Source: Romanomermis culicivorax
Lineage: Eukaryota > Nematoda > Enoplea > Mermithida > Mermithidae
DNA: 64,000 nt
Assembly: GCA_963922205.1 (NCBI GenBank)
Contig: CAWUHX010000008.1
Coordinates: forward strand, 2,637,282-2,701,281
Reading direction: 5' to 3'
This document shows positions 1-11,644 of the stretch, in pieces; position 1 is the stretch's first letter, and each line of letters begins with the position of its first letter. The translations under genes were made by a program, and so were the position numbers. A model generated the notes under the pieces. It made no database searches and was not told where the DNA came from. It saw only the letters and a list, made by a program, of their open reading frames with translations.

Positions 1-930
1 TGCTATGACATATGCCTATATTATAGCATTGAAAGCCAGGGATCCAGGGTTTACTACTTACGCCTAAGTTTCTTTGCCAATTTTTAACAAACTTCAGCCG
101 AAGTACTCTTACTCCTCTATTGAAGGTAGTCCAAAACACGAGTAATGTAGAACTAATTAGAATGGAATTGAGTGCCGCATAACCATCTATGGCTCATCAT
201 CATTACAGTGCATTGACCCAGGATAATAATAATCGTCATGAAATCTAGCATGGAATGTTGAAAAAGTTATTAAAACTTTAGCCGATTATGCCTCTCAGGC
301 GATTCCCAGGTCAAACATATGGAAGGTCGACACAATTTATACAAGACAACATGTTTTCCAGGCAATGGTATTGAGAGATTATTCATTCCCTAAATTTTAT
401 ATTCCATATCCAATTTCCAAAAAAGTGCGCGTGTTATAGGGTCAGTGGATGCATTGAATAAGATTAGCACTTATTATTTTCCACAAAGGGAATAAATTTT
501 AAAGTTGTTGTGAACTGATCTAAACTTTCTAGGTCCACTGTTCTATGTGAATCTCAGTTGGGGAGTTAATTAATTGGACAACGCTTTAATTACTAAATTT
601 TCTTTCCAAAAAAATTGGTCTGGGTGCGATAATTAAAATGTGACGAAGCCTCAAAAAATCAAAACTGCTACTCTAGGACAGTAAAATCCGTCAAAAATGG
701 TGATATTTCAATATAAAAAAGATGGTATTTCGATATAAAAAGATCAGAATCGACTAAAAATTTCATCCGAACATTTTTTTTGATCAAGTGATATCTTAAT
801 TATAAGATTTGTCTTTTTGCCTACTTTCCTAAGTTAAAAATGAACATCTCTTTTTTTTAGACAAAGTTCATCAAAATGTGTTTGACATTAGAGTATTGCA
901 ATTAAGGTTCATCAAAAATTGGCAAAAAAA
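1..930. other. No gene or repeat recognised
   Basis: AT-rich DNA. I see no coding signature and no clear repeat shared with the rest of the window. Confidence 0.5.
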
Positions 931-935
931 CTCAG

Positions 936-2480
936 GGGTGTCGCGACAAAAATACCTCCGACAAAATGCCTCCAGCAAAATGTCTCCAACAAGATATCTC
1001 TAACAAATGATCTCCAAACAATATGTCCACCTGCAAAATGTCTCCAAACACATGATGTCTCCAAAAAAATCTCCAAAAAAATAGTGTACAGTTTGTGAAA
1101 ATGCAAAACAATATTTTTGGTCCGACTTTTCTTATTTCGTAGCGCTCCATAAGTTCTTGCTCAACCGAAGCTATTAAACGTCGTACTGATTCACAAAAAG
1201 TGTGCAAAAGGAAACGTCCTGTAATTTTCAATTTCGAAATTCCCAAGCCGCCTTCTTTCCAATGCGTTTTCATGATTTTTCTATAATGAGTATTGACTGT
1301 AATTATCAGACAAGTAAAAAGAAGACAAATATGAGATATGAAGAACAAAACAAATGGAACTGGAAACAGAAACAAAAACACAAAAGAAGATAATTAGAAG
1401 AAGAGACTTAAAGATAAATGAGATATACTCGAGGAAAAAAGTAACAGGGTAAAGGTGCACAAAACAAATATATAAGCAACATAACATTCAAAGTAAAAGT
1501 ACATGAAATTAAATTGAGGCTGAATAGAATGAAAAGAAAAAACACTAGAACAGAGAGAAAAATATTGAAAACAAGAAATACAGAACAGGAAACAGAACAA
1601 GGATAAGAAAGTGAAAAAAAGAGAGGAAAGAATCATAGCAGGAAAAGGAGAAATAAAATAGAAAATAGAATACAAAGAAAAACAGGCAGAAACAAGATCA
1701 AGAAAAAACGGCCTCATAACAAAATACCCTTCAGGAAAGTCAGCATATACTGATTTGATACCAGGGATCAATAGGGAGCTGCAGCCTACCAACCAAGCAT
1801 GGAAAGCTACGTCTCTGTATCACTATTGCAGTGCCAAACTGTTAATCTTTCTTTTTATCTTTTCGCTTCTATTTTCTTGATTTTTTCTCCTTCATTTATT
1901 TTTTCTCTTCTTTGTCCAATATTTTTCTTCATATATATTTTTTTCACTTTCTGTGTCCTGTATCAACCAAAGTGTTAACCAAATGAAAATTGAGCAGCAT
2001 GTTGCTGGCCAGCAATCACCTCTTGGCAAACGATGGTATGGAGACTGTGCACAACACTCTGATCGTGCATAGCTCAGAGCAGGACAAAATAGTTGTTGAT
2101 TGTCCAAGAGACTTGGTCATCAATTAAATATTTTTAAACTTTCGAGTATTTTTCAATCGAATAAAGATATAGTATGTGTGAAAATTTATTTGAAGATCCA
2201 TCAGTTGTTGGAGATATTTTTTGGTGATCACATGTTAAGGATATTTTGTTAAGAGATCACATATTCAAGATATTTTGTTGGAGACATTTTGTAGATGGGA
2301 TTTTGTTTGAAGATCATTTGTCGGAGATATTCTGTTTGTGATATTTTGCCAGAGACATTTTGTTACAGACATTATGTTGGAGATATTTTGTACGGAGGCA
2401 TTTTATATTAAGGCCATTTGTTGGGATATTTTGTTGGAACATTTTGTTGGGGACGTTTTACTGGAGAAATTCATAGATCC
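936..2480. mobile_element. E1: element with inverted minisatellite ends (GGAGACATTTTGTT motif)
   Basis: The left array (936-1083) repeats the complement of GGAGAYATTTTGTT about eight times; the right array (2190-2480) repeats the same motif about fifteen times in the opposite orientation. The interior holds a purine-rich, A-rich tract (about 1300-1720). Open frames in the arrays, rich in W-R-H-F-V, are by-products of the repeats. No transposase is seen. Termini and target duplication are not resolved. Confidence 0.6.
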
Positions 2481-3020
2481 AAAGTCAGGCATATCTTCGG
2501 TTAAAATTACAGACTTTCCGGTTTCCAAAATATGGACAATATTCTTTTTCTCTTCAAACGTTAGCACCATTGCTAAAAAAATTTATATATTAATACTAAA
2601 ATCAAACTAGGTTGTCTATAAAATAACCAATTCCCGCCTGATACAATTAAAGTAACCCAGACTAGCTGGGCGATAGGAAAAAAGGTAAAAACGTTCTCTC
2701 AAAGACATAGATACAGTAGATAAAATATAAAAAAATTAACTGAATAGTGAAATAGGAAAAAAGAAAAAGGAAAAAGATAACAAATTAAAATATTGTAAAG
2801 TATTTACTGCAAATATTCAAACAAAAAAAACGAATAACACGAATGATTTTTACGGGTTGGTATAAAAATAGTGGCTTTATTGCAAAAAGAAATAAAGAAA
2901 GTTCATCATTAATAATGAATTCTGATTCCTGGATTACTTGACAAATGGTCGACAACCAGAGAAGCAACATTATGGATATTTTTATTCTTATTAACTATCA
3001 GTTAAAATAATTTTCGAACA
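2481..3020. other. No gene recognised
   Basis: AT-rich DNA without coding features or an obvious repeat. Confidence 0.4.
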
Positions 3021-3024
3021 GATA

Positions 3025-3420
3025 CTTAAATTAAATTGAAGAAATTAAAAAATAATTGGGGAAGAAAAAAAGAAAAGTGCACAGAAAAAAAGAAAAGAAA
3101 AGAAAAAAGGAAATTCAATAAACGGAAAAAGGAAATAATTCAACAACAATTAACAAAGTTAATTGAAGAAAAGAAAAGAAAATTAAAATATAAAAAAGCA
3201 GGAAATGAAAATAAACAAATAAAAGCTCGAAAGTAAAGAATCCTGAAGTAAATAAAATAAAACGAAAAAGTAAAGTAAAGAAGAAAAAAGAAAAGAATGA
3301 CAAAGCGAAGAAAAGCAACGATCCATAATTTAAATAAGTGAACAAAGAAGGAACTGTCAAGAGACGACGACTAACATTGAAACGTAAAGTAGAAAAAAGC
3401 AAATAGAATTAAAGATAAGA
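3025..3420. repeat. A/purine-rich low-complexity tract
   Basis: Long runs of A with interspersed G, including GTAAA-type repeats. Lysine-rich open frames on the plus strand are artefacts of composition. Confidence 0.7.
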
Positions 3421-3424
3421 AAAC

Positions 3425-4083
3425 AAGCAAGAGAACTATTGGTGATATCGCCGTAATACTTGAGCATATGATAAAAACGGTTGTAATACTGATGATCTCT
3501 GGTTATCGCAGTGATCGAAAAAGGCGTCGTGTATTTTTGAGCTGTGGTGTAGTAGTCTTTTTCGGGGTTGATTTTATAAGGAACACAACGTCTACTTGTG
3601 TAACTGGTGGTATTTTCAAATGAGCTTCGTATGCAACGAAATTCACAGTCAGAGATAGACATGCGTCGTTTTCCAGCCTCCAGTTGCAATAAATGAAATA
3701 ATCACCAACTTTTTCATACGTTTTGTATGCAAACAAATTTGGGATTATCGCCAGCTGAAAAAATTCTGTTCTGCGCAATCGTTCCCTGATTGATTCAGTC
3801 AAATCCAGGGTCAAAAGGCGGCTACTTGTTACACTCAAGTCCGAGAACAACCATAAACTTTCGACAATTTTCTATCATCGTCATTGTTTTTTCGAGAGTT
3901 CAGTACTTTTCATATCATGTTCCCGTACGTCACAAAAGGTATATGGTTCTTCAGACACTACTTTTATTCATAAAGTCGCATCACTAAAAGAATCATTCTA
4001 ATGTTTTACAGCCAAGGTCATTGATATTGTAATGCTCGTTTTCGTCCATATCCCTTGTAGTCATAGATGGTATATTGTCGTTT
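3425..4083. other. Downstream of gene 1; no gene recognised
   Basis: Follows the gene 1 stop. Open frames of 110-115 codons on the minus strand overlap each other and show no family motif. A polyadenylation site is not placed. Confidence 0.4.
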
Positions 4084-4269
4084 TCATTTTCTTCCGAATC
4101 CATTGTTCTGACGTTTCATCGAATTAATAGTTTGAATTATCCAAGGTTTAAAAGGAGGAACATTTGTGAACGCCGGGTCCATACAATTTACTGCTCTGAC
4201 GAAGCTCGAGATGCCATGCAGATAAAAATGTCCATTGTGCGCACATGCGAAAGGACCCCCCGAATCACC
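4084..4269 (-). CDS. Gene 1, last exon with catalytic Ser195
   Basis: 186 nt including the stop. The acceptor is TTATTTCAG directly before GGT GAT TCG (Gly-Asp-Ser). It encodes [19 protein letters not shown], Cys220, PAFTNV and WIIQ, then a tail ending NNGFGRK. Trypsin's Gly216/Gly226 pocket positions are Val and Ala here by alignment. Confidence 0.88.
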   Translation of the reverse strand, partial: GDSGGPFACAHNGHFYLHGISSFVRAVNCMDPAFTNVPPFKPWIIQTINSMKRQNNGFGRK

Positions 4270-7200
4270 CTGAAATAATCCAAACATTTTTTTCAATGCT
4301 TAGTCTGCTTCTATAAAATGTTTACAGATTACAAATGTCAGGAATTGGAACTGTTATCAAACTTATTGCAAAACTTTTGTCCGAAAAATTGTTGAAGTTT
4401 AGTAAGTTATATTCACAAATTTTCTGTCCAATGTAACATTATGGTCTAACAAAAAACCTGAAAAACATGAATTGCTACTTGCTTTCCAACTTCATCCTTC
4501 AAAAGTATTTGAAGAAAAGTTTACGACAGTAAATTAACGCTATAAATGCATATCAGAGTCGTCTGATGACGTCAAAAACTATTTCCATTTCCTGATTTAA
4601 ATGAAAATTTTCACAATCCCTCATCTGTTAGTTGGAGACTTGAATACACATTGTGTCCTGGAGGAAAAGATGCGCAAACGTGCTAAGTCAAAATGTTTCC
4701 ACATCAAAGTGCATTCGATAGTCTATAGGCATGCGAGTAATGTTACACTACGCTTTTTGTCCAGAGGTATTGTTCACACTACGATCGGCAGAGGTAAATC
4801 CGCTTATACGTGATGTAGGCAACATACAAAATATTACAAGATTCTGATGGATATATTGAACAGACAAATGTGATCACTATATACAATAAGGCCCATTAGC
4901 ATGAGCGTTTATCTCTAATACCCTCTCAACTTTCCTGACATCAATTATACGAAAAATTTTGATTGTTCAGCATATTAAATCAAATTTCAGTGTGAAGAAC
5001 GGTCAGAGCAAAATTACTCAGGCTGCAGATAGCTATCGAATGCAATAATAATTCGCACATAGACATCCTCTCTTATTGGCCAATGATTTTTCCAGATTCA
5101 AAAATTCATTGGGCAAATCTTTACGGCACCCGGAACGGAATGCAAATTCGGATTAGAACTATAATACAATATATTGAACAAAATAACTACAGAAATAAAG
5201 AAAAATTTGGCAGCATCTCATTGAAAAGTTCCGATAAATGTTGATAATTTTTTCTGCCTTCCCTATTTTAGCTCGTTAAACTTGTTTTAAATGTGTGAAG
5301 TATGGGGCAACAATTTTTTGAATATTAAATTATAAACCATATTCTTCTGCATATAATCCACGTTTAACGATAGAGGCTATGTCTCTTCCAGGCTGTGATA
5401 TTTTGAATTTCATATACATACCTCGAAATGTTGAAAAATGAAAAATTATGAACTTTGGCGTAGTGTTGCAACAGGAATATAGACTTTGATGCAAAATTAA
5501 CACCACTGCGAGACTCCGTGGGTAAAACTATTCATATCCGATTTTTGGATATGATTGATTTTTAACTTATTGTAGAAATTATTAAACTTTTCAGAAAGTA
5601 TGTCTTAATTATGATAATACAATACACCCTTTTTCGAGATATTGTACTCGAATCCATTTTTTTCAATTGAGACTTGAAACGTAAAAAGATGAATTACATG
5701 TTTTTTTCTCAGGAAGATGTGCTTATTTATTTTAGATTTTGAATCTGCCAAAGCGATTTTTTACGTACCGGATCCCTTCAAAAAATAGATAATTACAATA
5801 TTTTGAAGAAGCCAATGATTACATAGAGGAGACACTTAACCTGGCATATGCTCTTGAAGTTGTATGAAAGACCGCAAATAATCAATTCATGTTGAACAGC
5901 TTGGAAATTCCAATTGTTAAAGCACTGTGTTCGATCGGCCATTTCCAGATAAGTCATGAGCATCTGTGCAGAGGTTTGTCCGCCTAAGTAAGAATTTCTA
6001 ACTGTTCGATAAAAATCAATTAATTAGTATTTTTTAACCTGCATAAGTGCGCCCATATCCTGAAACTTTGCACAGTTGTCTGTTTGGTGGTGGTCCATCA
6101 GCCATAGGGATGACAGCGACTTTACCTGGCACCAGTGTAACTTTTTGTGCCAGCATTATCAGTGCTACATCATATCCATGCTGAGTATCTCGATATTGTG
6201 GATGAATAAGAAATTCAGCAACTCCTGCTCGAATTGCTGTGTGTTTTTGCAAATTGTCTGCACCGTATATAATGTAAATATTATTCACCCACATCGCGCC
6301 ACTGCAATAATGAATAAATCAAAGACATATCTAAGATTGATCAAGCCGTTGCGACACGCAAGGACTAGGAGATTGCGATCTGACACGACCTACCTTGCCG
6401 GTTTTGGTAGTTATAATTAGGGCGAATAAAAAAGAGAAAACAAGACGAAACTAGTCGTACATTCATATAAATAATGTCATTTTTCTCGTTTTATCTTTTA
6501 AACGTTTATTATTTGAATACTTTTTTTCTTCATATCCATGATCATGATGGGAGATTGCCATGACATGAAAAAAATGTCCTGTGAAGCTAACATTATATAC
6601 AATTTCTAAATCCCTCTTTTTTGAGAACCACTGTTCCGTTCTTGGTGCTATTATTTAAAACTCTGAATGAATTCTCACTACCTTACACTGTGACAACTGT
6701 CATTATCGAAGACAAGAGTTCAGGTCAATTTGTTCATGCGATCACCCATTCTTAAAATTTACAGTTTTCTGTTTTCCGGCTGACAAGCCGTTAGAGGCCT
6801 TTGTGTGAACGATTGTTCAATCTTGAGTGCAACAAGTTTCATTTACTGTATTTGAATTGTGTTCAGCTTATTTATCAGTTTGAAGTATTCTAAAACTTCA
6901 AAGTGATAAATACAGTAATACTGAAAACATTTACACAATGAGAATTCCTTACTTTTGCTTTCACACAGCTCAGAAGACTAAAAAAACATGAAAATGACTT
7001 AAAAAACTTGGCTCGAATACGATGATAAATATCGATTGAGAAATATTTATTTTTGGATAATTTCTCAAGCAGCGATCACATTATGCAAAGCTAAACCGTA
7101 AATCATTATACATCATCAAAAGTAAGAACACGATTTTGGAACGTGGTCACCGAACCACACCCTACTTCTAGCAACAGCTTTTGATCACAAAGTGTCACTC

Positions 7201-10200
7201 CCTCTGATTTGCCAAAGTAAGCCACGTTCTATGGAGGCGCGGTTTAGTGTTACAATCTGTCAGGTATGGTCGGGAGTTCGAACATATACCATGGGCTGAA
7301 TCCTACATCAGAATATGAGAGAAACACAATTTTCTTGGCGGCAAAGCGTGTCGTTAGACGCCAACCACCTGTGGCCGTATAGAATGTGGTAAGGGTACCA
7401 CTTGAGCGGGAGCTGAGTGGAGGGTGAATCTTTCGCAAAAATCTCAGCGGGTATAATTAGCACCATCGTCTGTTTTTATGAAATGTCGAGAATCGAGAAA
7501 AATAGCAAAATAGGTACTTCTTGGAAATCTTCCTCGCATGAATTTTTCTCAAGAAATTTTTAAAGATCAGTCGAGTATGCTTAAAAATTTTCAAAAATTT
7601 CAACAGAAATCTAAATTATTACTTGTTTTCCACTGTTATTATTTGCAAGCATTTCAAGAAAAATATACCATAGCTGGGTGTAGCGGAACTGTATGGGCAC
7701 CAACCCCACAACCATAATACGAGATGGGCTCTCATACATACGTATTCAGCGTAGAAATTTTGAAGGGGCGGGAGTTCAGGCCAATTTTATTTCAAAAATG
7801 TCCAAAACTCAGTCGAAATTGTTCAGATAGCTTCAGAACTTCGTTTTTAGATGTTTATCAGTGTGCCCTTTCAGTTTCAACGACAGAATTGAACCTTTGT
7901 CCAGATAATTTTCAACATTTTTACATAAACTATCAAATTCTTTACATCATCAATTCTCCATTTATTCCATGTCTGTTATATTTTTTTGCAACATTTTTTG
8001 GGAAAAAATTAGCTTCTACATTTCATAGTATAATAATCCCAAAAAATGAGAATTCTGGTGGATAAGCAAGGACTCTGCGGGGGGTAAGCCAGGTTCCCGG
8101 GTCAGGCAGCACTCCCAGCCAACCCAAAGAAAATTTATGCTCTCATATGGTTATGTTTCGTGTTGTGACATGCCTATAAAGAAAAGGCACGGCCTAGAAA
8201 TGTACACAAGAAATTAAAAAGAAAGAAGCAAAAAATGATAGAAAACAAGCAAACAAAAATTTGTCGCATTCATTTTGATTGGTATACAATACGGTGAAGG
8301 ATTTGATTGACCGAATAATAGGCTCATGTAATCCAAAATGTTTTTATTGGGCTTTCAAGAAAGTAATATCCGATTTTGCTAACACTTTTTCTAAAAAGTT
8401 CATTTGATATCTTAGTAAACACAGACACTTCAATATTGTAGGTTCTCCTGAACAAACATTATTGTTCGCCGTGATAAAGTCTGTTTATCACTTGGCCTCC
8501 AAATTTCATGTCCCCCCAAACTAGAGCAAAAACGGTAAGAGCTAAAACCTTCGGGTATTTTTCATAATTTCGGGCATAGAAGCAAACTATGGGGTGCCTT
8601 TTGTCATTTCGTCTCTATCTGCAAGTGGTGCTCGGTGGGGCCCCAAAAACATGCAAAAAACGCACTTTTTGAGAACCCCCAGTTCCACCATGCCCCGCAG
8701 TGGGTGTGTCATATCCAAACTCCGTACTTCGGCCTAAGCATCTTGTGGGTGCAATGTCGAATACGATTTTTTATTTTTTTAAATATGGCCTCCATTCCAT
8801 TGGATGTCCAAAGTCCCGGGAACCACGAAATTTGACAATTTTGTTATATAATCTAGCGGCTTCAAAAAATTAATTTTTTTCGCAGCATATCCACTACGGT
8901 GGCAGAATTTTTTGCCGTTTCAATTGAACTGGCAGCCTTTTTAGGATTTTTGGGGCACTAGGGTTTTCGATCATGGGGAATTCAATGGACGTGGTCACTT
9001 TACACAAAAAATAATCCCGGGTGTAAACAAGCGTATTTCCGTAATTTTTTCGTGGAATGAATTTTCGACTGCGAGGAATTCAATGGACGCATGCATCACT
9101 TCAAACAAAAAAATTATCTGGGGTGTAAACAAGCGTATTTTCGTAATTTTTTTGTCGAACGGGTTTTCGACCACGGAGAATTTGATTAATGCGATCACTT
9201 TACACAAAAAAACTATCCCGGGTGTAACCAAGCGTATTTTCGTGATTTTTTTGGAGAAGGGGTTTTCCAACACGGGGAATTCAATGGATGTGGTCACTTT
9301 ACACAAAGAAGTCATCATTAAGGTAAATGACTCCCCCGTCTTTTTGGAGGAAGAGGTTTTTGACCATTGGGAATTCGATAGACGCGGTCACTTTAAACAA
9401 AAAAATTATCTCGGGTGTAAATAAGCGTATTTTTGTGATCTTTCTGTCGAACGGGTTTTCGACTACGGGGAATTTAATAAATGTGATCATTTTACACACA
9501 AAATTATATTGGGCGTAAACAAATGTATTTCTGCGATTTTCGGTGGAAGAGGTTTCTGACCATGGGGAACTCAATGGACACGGCCACTTCACACAAAAAA
9601 TTGTTCAGTGTATAGACAAAGGTATTTCTGTGGTTTAGGACTGAGGGGTTTTTGATCATGGGGAAATCAATGCAAATGTTCACTTTACTTATGTTTACAA
9701 CGTGTTTTAAGTTCTGTGCGGTTTACACATCTTTTTCTTTTACCGAAAGTGAGAATTCGTTGCTTTAAAATTGTTTTTATTTTTTCTTTGATGTTGAGAT
9801 GACCAAATTTAAAACTTCAATGTGCTTTTCCTGTATGGCCGAAGCCCACTAAAAAGAGGTGGACTAGTTTATTAGAAAATGCCGCGATGGGGCAGAAAAA
9901 GAAAGAATATACTTTCTTGGGTAGTTGTCAAGCTAGAAAAAGGAGTGAACTAGATTTTTGAGAACTTGGGTTAAAGTTAAAAAAAAATTCACTTTCGTTA
10001 TATTAGATTTTTATTCTTTCTCAAAAAAATTTTCCGTGTCTGTGAAAAAGTATATTCTGCAGCTGAGTGCATCAACACAGTTGAAAAATTCAACAAAGCT
10101 TGCGGAGAACCTACAATAGGTGAACGAACTGCGCTACTGGTTTGAGTAAGTCAGAAGCAGGGTGATGGAAAAACTCAGTCTGGATATAACCCATGAAACA

Positions 10201-11348
10201 ACTGACAAGCTTAGCTTTTCACACGCAACAACTAAAACGCGTGAACAAAGTCGTTTCCCATACTCGTAAGTTGAATGAGCAAGTAAAGCAACAGCGTATT
10301 ACCATCAGCTTCTTACTACCTCCCAGATTTTAAATCGAATCTTACCATTGTCGAATTATTACTGGGGATAAAGAATGGGTTCTGTACACTAAGATCATTC
10401 AAAAGCGACGGGTCAGCAGAAGTTCCAAATCAGCTTCGGTACAACAGCCAGAATTTCACTCATATAAAGTAATACCATGTGTGTGCTGGTCAACACAAGG
10501 AATTATATACTGTGAGCTGCTTCCACCTGCCTTCAGGATCATAGCTGGGCAACTTGATCATGTGCAAAAGCCTTGGCTCATATGCAGCAGGATTTCCAAA
10601 AGCGTAGATTTGTACCGCTACTGCAGAACACTGCAGAACGAACACCTGTTGCTTCAACAGTTCAATGAAAAATCCAGGAGCTAAACCCCGAGCTGCTTTA
10701 CTCTCTCACATGGCACCGTCCGACTCCTATATGTTTCGGTCCCTACAAAACAGCCACGATAGGTACATTGAAAATGTGTGTCCAAGGCAAGTAACAAATG
10801 CGAAACTTTTCTCAATCGAAGCCAAATACCTTTTATCGAACTAGCATTGAAGTGATACCCAGCAAATGGCAGAATGTCATTGATAGCAATTTGAAGATTA
10901 AACCTGCTCTATGTTGATTGTAAACATCTTGAAAAATTTGGTAAAATTTCAGTAATTACTTTCTTTACAAAGGCTTACGTCTAAAACTCATGTAAGCACA
11001 ACCCTACTGCCTATTTACTTTTCTTCAACATCAGTAGTTGCTTCTATTTTCTCTCCTAACATGCCTTGGCCGATTACTCAAATCGAATACTCTACTCAAA
11101 TACACAGAATACTCGTACCTTGGGAAACAATGTGCCGCAGTTACTACAAACTGAGGGTCTATTATCGAACCTCCGCACTGCGTACCATCGATATAAACAT
11201 ATACCTGCCATGGAGCCTGACTTATATGCGCAGCCTGACCATTCACAATTCTTGACCTTCCAGGAAGTATCACGTTGGTGTCTTGCTGTTTGATCACATT
11301 CGTCCAAGGCAGAGTCCGTGCTACCTGTATATGTAACAACATGTTGAC
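4084..11348 (-). CDS. Serine protease gene 1 (S1A, chymotrypsin-like), 4 recognised exons
   Basis: Predicted secreted S1A serine endopeptidase. Coding exons on the minus strand are 11348-11119, 6301-6039, 5983-5841 and 4269-4084. All junctions are GT-AG and the phases agree (2, 1, 0); the total is 822 nt, 273 residues plus stop. The activation site RIVNG, His57 in TAAHC, Asp102 in GYDVALIML and Ser195 in GDSGGPF are all present, as are Cys42/58, 136/201, 168/182 and 191/220. Residue 189 (six before Ser195) is Ser, and 226 is Ala by alignment to trypsin, so chymotrypsin-like or other non-tryptic specificity is inferred. The first exon begins after a splice acceptor (TTTTTTCAG), so a 5' exon with the signal peptide should lie upstream; I could not place it. 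The C-terminus carries a short basic tail. Paralogue of the gene at 29193-44204. Confidence 0.85.
4330..4545. repeat. Degenerate MITE-1 copy in gene 1 last intron
   Basis: Weak but ordered similarity to the MITE at 43403-43640 (CGAAAAATTGTTGAA, then CTACTTGCTTTCCA and the GTATTTGAAGAAAAG end). The outer TIR sequence is lost. Confidence 0.4.
4546..5840. other. Intron 3 of gene 1
   Basis: Noncoding. A stretch near 5460-5620 resembles 23090-23260 (same order of short matches), so an old dispersed repeat is present. Nothing else recognised. Confidence 0.45.
5841..5983 (-). CDS. Gene 1, exon upstream of the Ser195 exon (Cys168-Cys182 region)
   Basis: 143 nt, acceptor CTTACTTAG, donor CCAG|GTTAAG. 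Found by extending the reading frame between the Asp and Ser exons; it has no start codon of its own. It encodes a GGQTSAQ start, DRTQCFNNW (Cys168), LIICGLSYN (Cys182) and KSMCQ (Cys191). The residue before Met-Cys191 is Ser at position 189. It joins in phase 0 to GDSGGPF in the next exon. Confidence 0.82.
6039..6301 (-). CDS. Gene 1, exon with catalytic Asp102
   Basis: 263 nt, acceptor TTATTGCAG, donor GCAG|GTTAAA. It encodes the block after the His loop (IIYGADN), then [17 protein letters not shown] with the catalytic Asp, and [11 protein letters not shown]. It is exactly the same length as its counterpart in gene 2 (40748-41010). Phase is 2 in and 1 out. Confidence 0.88.
6302..7140. other. 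Part of gene 1 intron 1; no feature recognised
   Basis: AT-rich intronic DNA between the Asp102 exon and a possible tRNA-like repeat. Confidence 0.45.
7150..7450 (+). repeat. Possible tRNA-derived (SINE-like) segment
   Basis: GC-richer than its surroundings. GGTTTAGTGTTACAATCT (A-box-like) is followed by GGGAGTTCGAACAT (B-box-like) at about 7229-7285. The folded arms are poor, so it is at most a decayed tRNA-derived repeat. Confidence 0.3.
7530..7673 (+). repeat. MITE-1 fragment (3' half)
   Basis: Matches the right half of the MITE at 43403-43640: ACTTGTTTTCCACTG, ATTATTTGCAAGC, then CATTTCAAGAAAAA near the TIR. The left half is absent or too diverged. Confidence 0.6.
7690..8490. other. Gene 1 intron 1; no gene recognised
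   Basis: A 113-codon open frame at 7724-8065 has no recognisable domain. It contains a GC-rich patch at 8065-8130. Nothing else supported. Confidence 0.4.
8491..10070 (+). repeat. Rep-L copy A: dispersed repeat with internal ~97-bp satellite
   Basis: Starts at CTTGGCCTCCAAATTTCATG. A conserved 480-bp left part is followed by about eight tandem units of ~95-99 bp (8960-9690), then a conserved right part ending TATTCTGCAGCTGAGTGC. The same order is seen at 46054-47480 (plus) and 19893-21174 (minus). It sits in gene 1 intron 1. No transposase is encoded, and no terminal inverted repeat was found. Confidence 0.85.
10085..10918 (+). pseudogene. mariner (Tc1/mariner) transposase relic
   Basis: Successive blocks in shifting frames match mariner transposase: [13 protein letters not shown] and WFE (helix-turn-helix region), [25 protein letters not shown] (first catalytic Asp), [18 protein letters not shown], and [10 protein letters not shown] at the C-terminus. 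In-frame stops and frameshifts show it is dead. The block usually reading WWD has Ser in place of Asp. It lies in gene 1 intron 1, opposite in strand to the gene. TIRs were not found. Confidence 0.85.
11119..11348 (-). CDS. Gene 1, exon with zymogen activation site and His57
   Basis: 230 nt. The acceptor TTTTTTCAG ends at 11349; the donor AG|GTACGAG starts the intron at 11118 (phase 2). It encodes a propeptide, then [25 protein letters not shown] and TAAHCF with the catalytic His. The frame is open from phase 0, matching the homologous exon of gene 2. An in-frame ATG exists at 11342, but what follows does not look like a signal peptide, so I treat this as an internal exon. Confidence 0.85.
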
Positions 11349-11644
11349 CTGAAAAAACGAAAAATACCAAACTGCAGTACTGTCCGTCTAAATTATATAC
11401 ACAAACCTTTTTCCACAGAATCTTTTACTCATGTGAAAGATCGATTTCGAAGTTTATACAGGTCAAAGCTTTATATGACACATACTTGTAGTTCGTAAAA
11501 ATTTTAAATGGTGCTTGCATTCCAATTTTATTATTTGGATGATTTACCAACAACATTCCCCATCTTTATTCAATCTGAGCTCAAATTGAACTGACGGTAT
11601 GGTAGTTCAGCAGACTAAGTAGGTATTCAGAAGTCAGAGACCAT

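Noticed and set aside
932..1381. 149-codon minus-strand frame
   Set aside because: It runs through the E1 minisatellite and an A/T-rich tract. Its W-R-H-F-rich text comes from the repeat unit.
3357..3850. Overlapping 110- and 115-codon minus-strand frames
   Set aside because: No motif, no splice context, and they conflict with each other.
10475..10590. Minus-strand open text conserved between 10475-10590 and 42030-42160, first suspected to be an extra protease exon
   Set aside because: The plus strand of both matches mariner transposase, and the His and Asp exons already join in phase without it.
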